Under the pieces are notes generated by a model, which was not told where the DNA came from, did no database searches, and worked only from the letters and a program-made list of their open reading frames with translations. Below, piece after piece: positions 39,477 through 46,913 of a stretch of 64,000 nucleotides of DNA; positions within the stretch are counted from its first letter, which is position 1, and every line of letters begins with the position of its first letter. The position numbers and the translations under genes were made by a program. Source of the stretch: Zafaria ginkgonis. GTDB lineage: Bacteria; Actinomycetota; Actinomycetes; Actinomycetales; Micrococcaceae. The stretch is taken from NCBI RefSeq assembly GCF_039540195.1, contig NZ_BAABEO010000034.1, forward strand, positions 124,001 through 188,000. Direction: 5' to 3'.

Positions 39477-39995
39477 ATGTTCATCCGCCTCGGCCGCGCC
39501 ACCGCGGCCCTTTTCGCCGCCTCGTCCCTGGTCCTGGGCAGTGCCGTTGTGGCCTCGGCCTCCCCGGCGCCGGCCTCCGCCGTCCAGGCGCCCCAGCCGA
39601 TCATCCTCACGCACAAGGGGAAGGCGGAGTCGAAGCCGGCGGTCGTCATCCGCAAGCTCTCGGACCGGACCGTCGCGGCCGGCGAGCTGGCTACCGTCAA
39701 GCCCCGGGTCAAGGTCGCCAAGCGGGCCAAGCTCGTCTCCAAGACCCTGACCGTGGTGAAGGACGGCACCGTGCTGGTCGACGCCAAGCGCAAGGCCAGG
39801 CTGGGCGTCGGAACGTACGAGGTCACCACCAAGGTCGAGTACCGCACCCTGGTCAAGCAGGAAGTGGTGAAGGTCAAGACCAAGGGCAACAAGGTGAAGA
39901 AGGTCAAGCGCAACGTCTGGTCCGGGCTCCTGACCGAGACCAAGACGCAGACGCTGGTCGTCGCGCTGGAGCCCGCGGACGGGAACGACGACTAA
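39477..39995 (+). CDS. Secreted lysine-rich protein of unknown function
   Basis: 172-residue exported protein. The signal peptide is ordinary (Arg at 4, hydrophobic ATAALFAASSLVLGSAVVA, cleavage near ASASP at about 28). The mature protein is strongly basic with many Lys in beta-like stretches (VKPRVKVAKRAKLVSK, VEYRTLVKQEVVKVKTKG, then NKVKKVKRN) and an acidic C-terminal end. The pattern of alternating hydrophobic and Lys residues suggests a small Ig-like or fibronectin-like beta domain that binds an anionic wall polymer; this is inference. GGGGGAAC upstream of the ATG is a good ribosome site. I do not recognise a named family. Confidence 0.7.
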   Translation: MFIRLGRATAALFAASSLVLGSAVVASASPAPASAVQAPQPIILTHKGKAESKPAVVIRKLSDRTVAAGELATVKPRVKVAKRAKLVSKTLTVVKDGTVLVDAKRKARLGVGTYEVTTKVEYRTLVKQEVVKVKTKGNKVKKVKRNVWSGLLTETKTQTLVVALEPADGNDD

Positions 39996-40060
39996 CGCGC
40001 GGGGACCCCTGGCCGCTCTCTTGCGGGGACCCTGCTGCCCTGCGCTTGCGGACACGCCAT

Positions 40061-40102
40061 GACGGCGGGAGGCCGGGGCACGCGCCCCGGCCTCCCGGCG
40101 TC
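40061..40102. terminator. Hairpin terminator
   Basis: Arms 40061-40078 and 40085-40102 pair over 18 bases with one mismatch and a 6-base loop. It lies between the secreted-protein gene and the LysR start and ends in GGCGTC followed by GTGCCC, a flank shared with other hairpins here. Confidence 0.7.
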
Positions 40103-40125
40103 GTGCCCGTTGGCATAATGCAGGG

Positions 40126-41040
40126 ATGAGCAAGCAGTTCACGCTGGTCCAGCTGCGCTACTTCCGGGTGGTGGCCCAGCTGGAGAACATGACGGCCGCG
40201 GCCGCCGCGCTGAACGTCACGCAGTCCACCCTTTCCTCCGCGATCGCGCAGCTGGAGAAGGAGATGGGCTCGGAGCTGTTCGTCCGGCTGCCCCGCCGGG
40301 GGCTGCGCCTGACCTCGGCGGGGCGGCGGCTGTTCCGCGGCTGCCAGGTGGTCCTGGAGGAGGCCGAGCAGCTCTACCGCTCCGTCCACGACGAGGACGC
40401 GCAGCTGGTCGGCGAGCTGGTGGTGGGGGTGTTCTCCCCGCTGGCCCCGTTCCGCGCGGCCGCGATCCTGCAGCACTTCGAGGCCGCGCATCCCGGGGTG
40501 GACGTGACGTTCCTCGAGGGGGACCAGGAGTCGCTGCGCCGGGCGCTGGAGGAGGGTCGGTGCGAGCTGGCGCTGATGTACGACCTGGGGCTGGGTCCGG
40601 ACCTGGAGCGGCAGGTCGTGGAGCGGGTGCCCCCGCACGTGATCGTGGCCGCCGACCATCCGCTGGCTTCCAGTCCGGAGCGGGAGGTCAGCCTGCACCA
40701 GCTCGCCGACGAGCCGTTCATCCTGCTGGACCTGCCGCACACCCGCGAGTACTTCCTGGGGCTGTTCCGGCTCGCCGGCGTGGAGCCGACCATCCGCCAC
40801 CGGGCCTCCGGCTATGAGACGGTGCGGTCCTTCGTGGCCCGCGGGCACGGCTATTCGGTGCTGAACCAGCGGCTGCACCACGACCTCACCTACGCAGGAG
40901 GCCGCGTGGTGCCGCTGCGCATCGTCGAGGACCTGCCGGGAATCGAGGTGCTGCTGGTCCGCCCCGCGGGCGCCCGGCCCACGGCGAAGTCCACCGCGTT
41001 CTCCGAGGTCACCCGCCGGTTGTACGGCGTAAAGGACTGA
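40126..41040 (+). CDS. LysR family transcriptional regulator
   Basis: 304-residue LysR protein: winged HTH (LVQLRYFRVVAQLENMTAAA, then TQSTLSSAIAQLEKEMGSELFVRL, about 6-55) and a substrate-binding-like domain with DVTFLEGDQESLRRALEEGRCELALMYD (about 125-152, ends given). The resemblance to the sensor of CbbR/OxyR-like organic-acid regulators is general. It precedes the MHS transporter, carbamoylase and amidase genes on the same strand, and a short palindrome (41055-41069) lies right after its stop, so it likely controls these genes. CATAAT at 40114-40119 stands six bases before the ATG and no ribosome site is evident, which would suit a leaderless transcript. Confidence 0.9.
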   Translation: MSKQFTLVQLRYFRVVAQLENMTAAAAALNVTQSTLSSAIAQLEKEMGSELFVRLPRRGLRLTSAGRRLFRGCQVVLEEAEQLYRSVHDEDAQLVGELVVGVFSPLAPFRAAAILQHFEAAHPGVDVTFLEGDQESLRRALEEGRCELALMYDLGLGPDLERQVVERVPPHVIVAADHPLASSPEREVSLHQLADEPFILLDLPHTREYFLGLFRLAGVEPTIRHRASGYETVRSFVARGHGYSVLNQRLHHDLTYAGGRVVPLRIVEDLPGIEVLLVRPAGARPTAKSTAFSEVTRRLYGVKD

Positions 41041-41054
41041 CCCCGCGCTTTTGG

Positions 41055-41069
41055 ATCGATTTTGTCGAT
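41055..41069. promoter_or_regulatory. Candidate LysR box
   Basis: ATCGA-N5-TCGAT palindrome (with the T-N11-A form expected for LysR proteins) 14 bases after the LysR stop and upstream of the transporter operon. The 327-bp region 41041-41367 holds this site, a cAMP-receptor-type site at 41100-41115 and a short leader ORF at 41222-41371. Confidence 0.5.
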
Positions 41070-41099
41070 GTGAACCAACGGTACAATCAATTGGACGCG

Positions 41100-41115
41100 T
41101 GTGATCCGCTTCACA
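41100..41115. promoter_or_regulatory. CRP/GlxR-type binding site
   Basis: TGTGATCCGCTTCACA, a perfect match to TGTGA-N6-TCACA, the consensus of cAMP-receptor-protein and actinobacterial GlxR regulators. It lies 122 bases upstream of the leader ORF of the MHS transporter operon and just downstream of a TACAAT hexamer (41082-41087). It suggests carbon-status control of the operon. Confidence 0.65.
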
Positions 41116-41221
41116 ATGATGGGAGCAAGCCCGGAGTCGTGCGGACCTTCCGCAGATCCCGGAACGGCAGGGGCGGCGGCCGACGCGGCCTGACCGGAGT
41201 CCATCGAGCGAGGGAACAGCC

Positions 41222-41371
41222 ATGACCGATACCAGAATGTGTTTCCACCCTGTTTCCGGGGGAGGCGGGGCCGCTGCCGAATCCGGCAACACGACCAGCG
41301 CAGACATGTCACCGGCCCGTTACGCGCCGAACCCGGCGGGAAACACCCCCTCCGTACGGTGGTCGGCATGA
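41222..41371 (+). CDS. Short leader ORF coupled to the MHS transporter gene
   Basis: A 49-codon frame beginning ATG ACC GAT ACC AGA with AGGGA six bases upstream, an almost ideal ribosome site. Its TGA overlaps the ATG of the transporter (ATGA at 41368-41371), exactly the arrangement used between the other genes of this operon. The peptide begins MTDTRMCFHPVSGGGG, is Gly/Ser/Asn/Pro-rich afterwards and has no membrane segment or known motif. It may be a leader peptide that couples or regulates translation of the transporter, or a small protein. Coding potential is unproven; the coupling geometry is the main argument. Confidence 0.5.
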   Translation: MTDTRMCFHPVSGGGGAAAESGNTTSADMSPARYAPNPAGNTPSVRWSA

Positions 41372-42711
41372 CGACCACCAACACGAACGCAACGCCGGCG
41401 GGGTCCGCCTCCCCGGCCACCCAGGAACGGACCCGCCCGGCCTCCGGCATGCAGCTGCGGGTGCTGGCCGGCGGCAGCGTGGGCCAGTTCATCGAGTTCT
41501 ACGACTTCACCCTCTACGGCCTCTCCGCCGTCGTGCTCTCCCAGCTCTTCTTCCCCGGCGCCAGCCCGCTGGCGGGACTGCTGGCCACCTTCGCCACCTT
41601 CGGTGTCGCCTTCCTGGTCCGCCCGCTCGGCGGGCTTTTCTTCGGCTCCCTCGGCGACAAGATCGGCCGCCGCAAGGTCCTCTACGTCACCCTGCTCTCC
41701 ATCGGCGCGGCCACCGCGCTGATCGGCCTGCTGCCGACCTACGCCACCATCGGTGCGCTGGCACCGCTGCTGCTGGTGCTGTGCCGCATGGTCCAGGGCT
41801 TCTCCGCCGGCGGTGAGTCCGTGGGCGCCCCGGCGTTCGTGTTCGAACACGCGCCCCTGAGCAAGCGGGGCTTCTGGCTGAACATCACGCTCGCCGCCAC
41901 CGCCCTGCCCTCCGTCTTCGGCGGAACCCTGATCCTGATCCTGTCCCAGTCGATGTCCTCCGAGGCCTTTATGGCCTGGGGCTGGCGCGTCCCGTTCCTG
42001 CTGGCCCTGCCGCTGGCCTTCTTCGGCCTGTGGATCCGCAGCCGCACCGAGGAGTCCGAGGCATTCAAGCAGATCCTGGCCAAGGAAACCGCCAAGGAGT
42101 ACAGCCCCGTCAAGGAGGCCTTCCGCGAGAACAAGGTTCGCATGCTGCAGGTCATCTTCGTGATGGGCCTGACCGCCATGGGCTTCTACTTCCTCTCCGG
42201 CTACTTCGTCTCCTACGTCCAGACCACCGGCCACCTCAGCCGCGAGCAGTCGCTGCTGGCCAACGCCGCGGCCATGGCCTTCTACGCCCTGCTCCTGCCG
42301 CTCGGCGGCATCCTGGGCGACAAGTTCGGGCGCAAGCCGATGCTGATTGCCGGTTCGCTGGCCCTGGCCGTGCTCTCCGTTCCCTGCTTCATGCTGGTCA
42401 CCAGCGGCTCGCTGCCCCTGGCCATTCTCGGCCAGCTGATGTTCGTGGTCCCGATGTGCATCTACGGCGGCGGCTGCTACACCTTCTTCGTCGAAATCTT
42501 CACCACCCGCACCCGCTTCACCTCCGCGGCCGTCAGCTACAACGTCGCCTACGCCCTCTTCGGCGGCACGGCCCCGTTCATCGGCACCGCGCTGGTGGCG
42601 CAGTCCGGCATCCCGGCCGCACCCGGCTACTACATGGCCGCCGCGGCAGTGATTGTCCTGGCCCTCCTGACCCTGACCAAGGTCCCGGAAACCCACCAGC
42701 GCGTGCACTAG
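41368..42711 (+). CDS. MFS transporter, metabolite:H+ symporter (MHS) family
   Basis: 447-residue twelve-segment symporter. The MHS block GQFIEFYDFTLYGLSAVVLSQ is at about residues 37-57 (the stretch FIEFYDFTLYG is diagnostic), GSLGDKIGRRK forms loop 2-3, and RMVQGFSAGGESVG the conserved segment 4-5 region. It most likely imports the substrate of the M20 carbamoylase and amidase encoded downstream. ATG at 41368 is chosen because it overlaps the leader ORF stop and begins at the family's normal N terminus. A pair of competing hairpins follows the stop. Confidence 0.9.
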   Translation: MTTTNTNATPAGSASPATQERTRPASGMQLRVLAGGSVGQFIEFYDFTLYGLSAVVLSQLFFPGASPLAGLLATFATFGVAFLVRPLGGLFFGSLGDKIGRRKVLYVTLLSIGAATALIGLLPTYATIGALAPLLLVLCRMVQGFSAGGESVGAPAFVFEHAPLSKRGFWLNITLAATALPSVFGGTLILILSQSMSSEAFMAWGWRVPFLLALPLAFFGLWIRSRTEESEAFKQILAKETAKEYSPVKEAFRENKVRMLQVIFVMGLTAMGFYFLSGYFVSYVQTTGHLSREQSLLANAAAMAFYALLLPLGGILGDKFGRKPMLIAGSLALAVLSVPCFMLVTSGSLPLAILGQLMFVVPMCIYGGGCYTFFVEIFTTRTRFTSAAVSYNVAYALFGGTAPFIGTALVAQSGIPAAPGYYMAAAAVIVLALLTLTKVPETHQRVH

Positions 42712-42718
42712 CCGCACC

Positions 42719-42776
42719 GGTCCCCGGCCCGCCCGGGCCGGGGACCTGCCGCCGTCGTGCCCGGCCCGCAGGGACC
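42719..42776 (+). other. Mutually exclusive hairpins between transporter and carbamoylase genes
   Basis: Segment A (42719-42731) pairs perfectly with B (42734-42746) over 13 bases. Part of B (42734-42742) also pairs perfectly over nine bases with C (42760-42768), and GGTCCC of A could pair with GGGACC at 42771-42776. A:B and B:C cannot form together. This is the layout of an attenuator or of a processing element within the operon; high GC content makes chance pairing possible. Confidence 0.45.
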
Positions 42777-42822
42777 GCACCCACACTTCACCCTTCCCGC
42801 GCTTCACCCAAGGAGTCAGACC

Positions 42823-44154
42823 ATGAGCGCCGAAACCTTCCTCGCCGACTTCCACCACGTCGCCACCATCGGCGCCACGCCCGCCAGCGGCGTGGACCGG
42901 CAGGCCGCGACCGCCGAGGACAAGCAGACCCGCGACTGGTTCGCCGGCTTCGCCGCCGACCACGGCTGGGAGGTGCGCGTGGACGGGATCGGCAACATGT
43001 TCGCGCTGCTGGAGTGGACCCCCGGTGCGCCGTACGTGCTCATCGGATCGCACCTGGACAGCCAGCCGCTCGGGGGCCGGTTCGACGGGGCGTACGGGGT
43101 GATCGCCGGGCTGCACGCGGCCGAGCGGGTGGACCTGCGCGTCGCCGAGGCCCTGCAGGCCGGGGCCGACGCTCCGCGCCACAACCTCGCGGTGGTCAAC
43201 TGGTTCAACGAGGAGGGCGGCCGCTTCGCCCCCTCCATCATGGGCAGCTCGGTGTTCGCCGGCCTGATGGACGAGTCCAGGATGCTGGCGGTCAAGGACC
43301 TGGCCGGGACCACCGTGGCCGAGGCGCTGGAAGCCATCGGCTACCTCGGCACCGACGCGCGGCCCGAGGTGGCCGGCTACGCCGAAATCCACATCGAGCA
43401 GGGCCGGATCCTGGAGCGCGAGGGCCTGGCCCTGGGCGCGGTGGACTACAGCTGGTACACCCAGAAGCTGGACATCGAGGTCCTTGGGGAGCAGTCCCAC
43501 ACCGGGGCCACCGCGATGGCCGATCGGCACGACGCGCTGGTCGCCGCCTCCAAGGTGGTGCTGCTGGTCCACGACGTCACCGGGAAGTTCGAGGAGGAGG
43601 CGCTGGTCTCCTCCGTCGGCCAGCTGACGCTGGAGCCGAACTCGCCGATCGTTGTGGCCCGCCGCGTGCACCTGGTTGCCGACCTGCGCTCGGCCTCGCC
43701 GGAGATCGTGCGCCAGGCCCGCGCCTCGCTGCTGGAGGACATCGCGGCGATCGCCCGCGAACACGACATCCGCATCAACGTCAACGACTTCGACATCCGC
43801 GACATCCAGTACTACCCCGAGGACGGGCTGGAGCTCACCGAGAAGGTCGCCGCCAACCTGGGCCTCGGTATCCGCCGCATCCGCACCATGGCCGGGCACG
43901 ACTCGGTGGCCATGAACCGGATCGTGCCCACCGTGATGATGTTCATCCCCTCCGTCGACGGCGTCTCCCACTGCGAGCGCGAGTTCACCACGGACGCGGA
44001 CATGGTGGCGGGCCTGGACGCGCTTTCCGGCGTGGCCTGGGAGATGGTCAACGGGGCGCTCATCGGCGCGGAGTCCGCGGAGCACGACGCCGGCGTGCTG
44101 GCTTCCGGCCCGGCCGTTTCCGGCGCGGTCGCGGCCGGGGCAGGCGCCCGATGA
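42823..44154 (+). CDS. M20 family amidase (N-carbamoyl-amino acid hydrolase / ureidopropionase type)
   Basis: 443-residue zinc peptidase-fold hydrolase of the hydantoinase/carbamoylase group. Metal-site motifs are GSHLDSQPLGGRFDGAYGVIAG (His, Asp; the GSHLDSQPLGGRFDG part is diagnostic), the catalytic/metal Glu pair in WFNEEGGRFAPS, His in YAEIHIEQG and TMAGHDS with the C-terminal His in the small-domain return. The dimerisation domain lies around residues 215-330. These enzymes cleave N-carbamoyl amino acids, beta-ureidopropionate, ureidoglycolate or allantoate. AAGGAG precedes the ATG. Its stop overlaps the downstream amidase start (ATGA), so two C-N bonds of one substrate, or two related substrates, are probably handled in sequence. 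Confidence 0.88.
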   Translation: MSAETFLADFHHVATIGATPASGVDRQAATAEDKQTRDWFAGFAADHGWEVRVDGIGNMFALLEWTPGAPYVLIGSHLDSQPLGGRFDGAYGVIAGLHAAERVDLRVAEALQAGADAPRHNLAVVNWFNEEGGRFAPSIMGSSVFAGLMDESRMLAVKDLAGTTVAEALEAIGYLGTDARPEVAGYAEIHIEQGRILEREGLALGAVDYSWYTQKLDIEVLGEQSHTGATAMADRHDALVAASKVVLLVHDVTGKFEEEALVSSVGQLTLEPNSPIVVARRVHLVADLRSASPEIVRQARASLLEDIAAIAREHDIRINVNDFDIRDIQYYPEDGLELTEKVAANLGLGIRRIRTMAGHDSVAMNRIVPTVMMFIPSVDGVSHCEREFTTDADMVAGLDALSGVAWEMVNGALIGAESAEHDAGVLASGPAVSGAVAAGAGAR

Positions 44155-45677
44155 GTCCCCAGCCGACGGGTTCCCAGACGGCCGGTTCCGGGACGGCGGT
44201 GGCCGGGCTTGACCGGGCGACAGCGGCGGGGGAGGGGCTGCACTTTCTGGACGCGGTCTCCGCGCTGGAGGCGTTCCGTGCGCTGGAACTCTCCCCGGTG
44301 GAACTGGTTTCCGCCGTGGTGGCCCGGACGGAGGCCGTCAACGGAGACCGCGGGAGCGGCATCAACGCCTTCACCGAGACGCTGTTCGACGAGGCCTTGG
44401 AGCAGGCCCGGACCGCCGCCGACGTCTACGCACGCTGCGCGCGCACCGGCGAGCAGCCCCCGGCGCTGCTGGGGCTGCCGGTCGCCACCAAGGAAAAGCA
44501 CGCGCTCGCCGGACGGCGGATCGAGCAGGGACTGTACGCGCACCGCGGCCGGATCGCCGCCGCCGACCATCCCGTCGTGGAGCGCATCCGGGCCGCCGGG
44601 GGGATCATCCACGCCCGCACCACCTCCCCGGAGTTCAGCTGCGCGACCGTCACGCACTCCCCGATGTGGGGGACCACCCGAAACCCCTGGAACCTGGACG
44701 CCTCGCCCGGAGGCTCCTCCGGCGGGGCCGGGGCTGCCCTGGCCGCCGGCGTGGCCACGCTGGCCACCGCCAGCGACATCGCCGGCTCCACCCGCATCCC
44801 CGCCGGCTTCACCGGCACTGTCGGCTACAAGGCGCCCTACGGGCGGATCCCCGGGCTGCCTCCGCTGTCGGCGGACTGGTACCGCGGCGACGGGCCGATG
44901 GGACGGACCGTCGCGGACACCGCCCTGCTGGCTTCCGTGATGTCCGGCCGGCACCCGGTGGACCACGCGTCCTGGGGAGAAAACGGGGGAGGGAACGGGC
45001 ATGCGCTGCCCGGGGCCCACTCGGTGGCCGGGATGCGGATCGGACTCTCCGTCACGCTCGGCGACTTCCCGGTAGCCCCCGAGGTGGAGGCCAACACGCT
45101 GGCCGTGGCCCGGGCGCTGGAGGCCGCCGGCGCCGTCGTCGTACCCGTCTCCCTGCCGTGGACCACGGCACGGATCGCCGAGACGATCTTCGCGCACTTC
45201 GGGCACATCCTCGGCCCGGCCATGGAGGCCGAGACCGCCGGGACCGAGGAGAAGCTGGCCGCGTACACCCGCCGGTTCATGCAGGACGCCCGGGCCGCGG
45301 CAGCGCGGCACTCGATGGTCGATTCGCTGGCCCTGGACGCGAGGCTGCAGGCGGAGCTGGCCGCGGCGATGGAGGGCCTGGACGCGCTGCTGTGCCCGAC
45401 CTCCGCGGTGACCTCGCTGGCCGCGGACGGCGACTACCTCGAGGGGATCGACGCCGGCGGCCGGCACCTGGGCCACTACTGGGAAGCGCACCTGACCAGC
45501 CCATTCAACGTGGCCAACCGGTGCCCGGTGCTGTCCGTGCCGAGCGGAGTTGCCGACGACGGCGTGCCCACCGGCGTGCAGGTCGTCGGGCACCCCTTGG
45601 ACGAGGCCACGGTCTTCCGCCTCGGGGCGGCCGTGGAAGCGCTGATCCCGCGGAGGGCCTGGCCGCTTCTCGGTTAG
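44151..45677 (+). CDS. Amidase signature enzyme
   Basis: 508-residue amidase. The triad is read as Lys114 (PVATKEKHALAG), Ser189 in SPGGSSGGAG and the nucleophile Ser213 in SDIAGSTRIPAGF, again 24 residues apart. The Lys is followed by EKH rather than the more common D, which occurs in some members. A Gly/Ala/Ser/Thr-rich N-terminal 25 residues precede the domain. It is the last gene of the LysR-leader-transporter-carbamoylase operon and ends 29 bases before a convergent gene. Substrate unknown. Confidence 0.88.
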   Translation: MSPQPTGSQTAGSGTAVAGLDRATAAGEGLHFLDAVSALEAFRALELSPVELVSAVVARTEAVNGDRGSGINAFTETLFDEALEQARTAADVYARCARTGEQPPALLGLPVATKEKHALAGRRIEQGLYAHRGRIAAADHPVVERIRAAGGIIHARTTSPEFSCATVTHSPMWGTTRNPWNLDASPGGSSGGAGAALAAGVATLATASDIAGSTRIPAGFTGTVGYKAPYGRIPGLPPLSADWYRGDGPMGRTVADTALLASVMSGRHPVDHASWGENGGGNGHALPGAHSVAGMRIGLSVTLGDFPVAPEVEANTLAVARALEAAGAVVVPVSLPWTTARIAETIFAHFGHILGPAMEAETAGTEEKLAAYTRRFMQDARAAAARHSMVDSLALDARLQAELAAAMEGLDALLCPTSAVTSLAADGDYLEGIDAGGRHLGHYWEAHLTSPFNVANRCPVLSVPSGVADDGVPTGVQVVGHPLDEATVFRLGAAVEALIPRRAWPLLG

Positions 45678-45706
45678 TCCTGCTCGGTCATTCCAAGGAA
45701 GCTCGG

Positions 45707-46477
45707 CTAGCTGGGCAGGGTCAGGATTTCGGCTCCGTCGTTGGTGATGGCGATTGTGTGCTCGCTGTGGGCCGTGCGGCAGCCCGTCGCGCTGCGCAGC
45801 GTCCACCCGTCGGGATCGGTGACCAGCTTGGCGGTGTCCGCCATGACCCACGGCTCCAGCGCCAGCAGCAGCCCGGGGCGCAGCGTGTATCCGCGGCCGG
45901 GGCGTCCGGTGTTCGGAACGTGCGGATCCTGGTGCATCGTTGATCCGATGCCGTGGCCTCCGAACTCGGTGTTGATCAGGTACCCCGCCTCGCTGAGGAC
46001 CGAGCCGATGGCATGGGAGAGGTCACCGATGCTGGCCCCCGGCCCGGCGGCGGCGATCCCCGCCGCCAGGGCGCGTTCGGTTGCGCTGATCAGCGCAACG
46101 CTCTCCGGGGGTTGGGATTCGCCCACGATGAAGCTGATGGCGGAGTCTGCGGCCACCCCGTCCTTGGAGACGGCCAGGTCGAGTGTCAGCAGGTCGCCGT
46201 CGGCCAGCGCGTACTCGTGCGGCAGGCCGTGGAGCACGGCGTCGTTGACGCCCGTGCAGATGTAGTGGCCGAACGGACCGCGTCCGAAGGGCGGTGCGTA
46301 GTCGACGTAGCAGGACTGCGCGCCGGCCTCGATGATCATCTCCTTGGTCCACCGATCGATGTCCAAGAGGTTGGTGCCCACTTCGGTGCGGCTTTTCAGG
46401 GCCTGCAAGATGTCCGCGACCAGGGCGCCCGTGTCCTTTGCCCGGGCCAGTTCGGTGGGGGTCAGGATCTCGATCAT
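45707..46477 (-). CDS. map: Type I methionine aminopeptidase
   Basis: 256-residue metalloprotease that removes N-terminal Met from new proteins. The metal ligands are all present: LTLDLAVSKDGVAADSAISF holds the two Asp, FGGHGIGSTMH the His, LALEPWV and AHSEHTIAIT the two Glu, with YVDYAPPFGRG and GVNDAVLHGLP also conserved. The start at ATG 46477 has AAGGG upstream; a much longer upstream frame is rejected. It is divergent from a small XRE-type regulator with an intervening palindrome, an unusual regulatory setting that suggests an accessory, non-housekeeping copy. Confidence 0.92.
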   Translation of the reverse strand: MIEILTPTELARAKDTGALVADILQALKSRTEVGTNLLDIDRWTKEMIIEAGAQSCYVDYAPPFGRGPFGHYICTGVNDAVLHGLPHEYALADGDLLTLDLAVSKDGVAADSAISFIVGESQPPESVALISATERALAAGIAAAGPGASIGDLSHAIGSVLSEAGYLINTEFGGHGIGSTMHQDPHVPNTGRPGRGYTLRPGLLLALEPWVMADTAKLVTDPDGWTLRSATGCRTAHSEHTIAITNDGAEILTLPS

Positions 46478-46505
46478 GCGGCGCCCTTCTCGCGAAACCA
46501 ATAAC

Positions 46506-46531
46506 AATACCGGCCATACTATACCGGTATT
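46506..46531. promoter_or_regulatory. Operator candidate between map and the XRE gene
   Basis: AATACCGG (46506-46513) and CCGGTATT (46524-46531) form an 8-bp inverted repeat ten bases apart; ATACCGGTAT at 46521-46530 is itself a palindrome. It occupies most of the 57-bp divergent gap, directly before the XRE start, and is the natural target for that regulator. Confidence 0.7.
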
Positions 46532-46534
46532 AGA

Positions 46535-46846
46535 ATGGGATCCATGGTCAGGTTGCCACTTACACCCGAAGAGATCGAGCGCGGACAGCGGCTCGGCGCC
46601 CTGCTGCGCCGCGCCCGGGGACGGCGCTCGATGCTCGAGACCGCGCTCGATGCCCGCGTCTCCCCGGAGACCCTGCGGAAGATCGAGTCGGGCCGGGTGG
46701 CGACCCCCGCCTTCCCGACCATCGCCGCGATCGCCGATGTCCTGGGCCTCTCCCTCGATACGGTGTGGGCCGAGATGAGCCAACCGCTCGCGGGTGCTGA
46801 ACCGGCCAGGCCTGGCCGCAACACGCGCGAGCGGTTGGTCTCGTAG
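46535..46846 (+). CDS. XRE family transcriptional regulator
   Basis: 103-residue regulator with a lambda-repressor-like HTH: LGALLRRARGRRSMLETALDARVSPETLRKIESGRVATP (about residues 20-58, given by its ends; the SPETLRKIESGR recognition part is typical) and AIADVLGLSLDTVWAEM. A 20-residue basic tail follows. The start may be 46535 or the ATG nine bases later; neither has a good ribosome site, so a leaderless message is possible. It probably binds the AATACCGG/CCGGTATT site and controls itself and the divergent aminopeptidase gene. Confidence 0.85.
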   Translation: MGSMVRLPLTPEEIERGQRLGALLRRARGRRSMLETALDARVSPETLRKIESGRVATPAFPTIAAIADVLGLSLDTVWAEMSQPLAGAEPARPGRNTRERLVS

Positions 46847-46859
46847 GTCCCGACTCTGT

Positions 46860-46891
46860 TGTGTTGGAGCCCTGCTGTGTTGGAACCCTGC
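46860..46891. repeat. 16-bp tandem repeat
   Basis: TGTGTTGGAGCCCTGC (46860-46875) is followed immediately by a second copy with one change (46876-46891). It lies between the XRE stop and the convergent transporter stop; likely a local duplication. Confidence 0.7.
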
Positions 46892-46913
46892 TGCGGCAGC
46901 GTCGGCGGTGGGG

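Noticed and set aside
42030..44150. In-frame upstream extension of the amidase gene giving a protein of over 1,200 residues
   Set aside because: The added part overlaps the transporter and carbamoylase genes in another frame and is not protein-like; the ATGA overlap at 44151 marks the true start.
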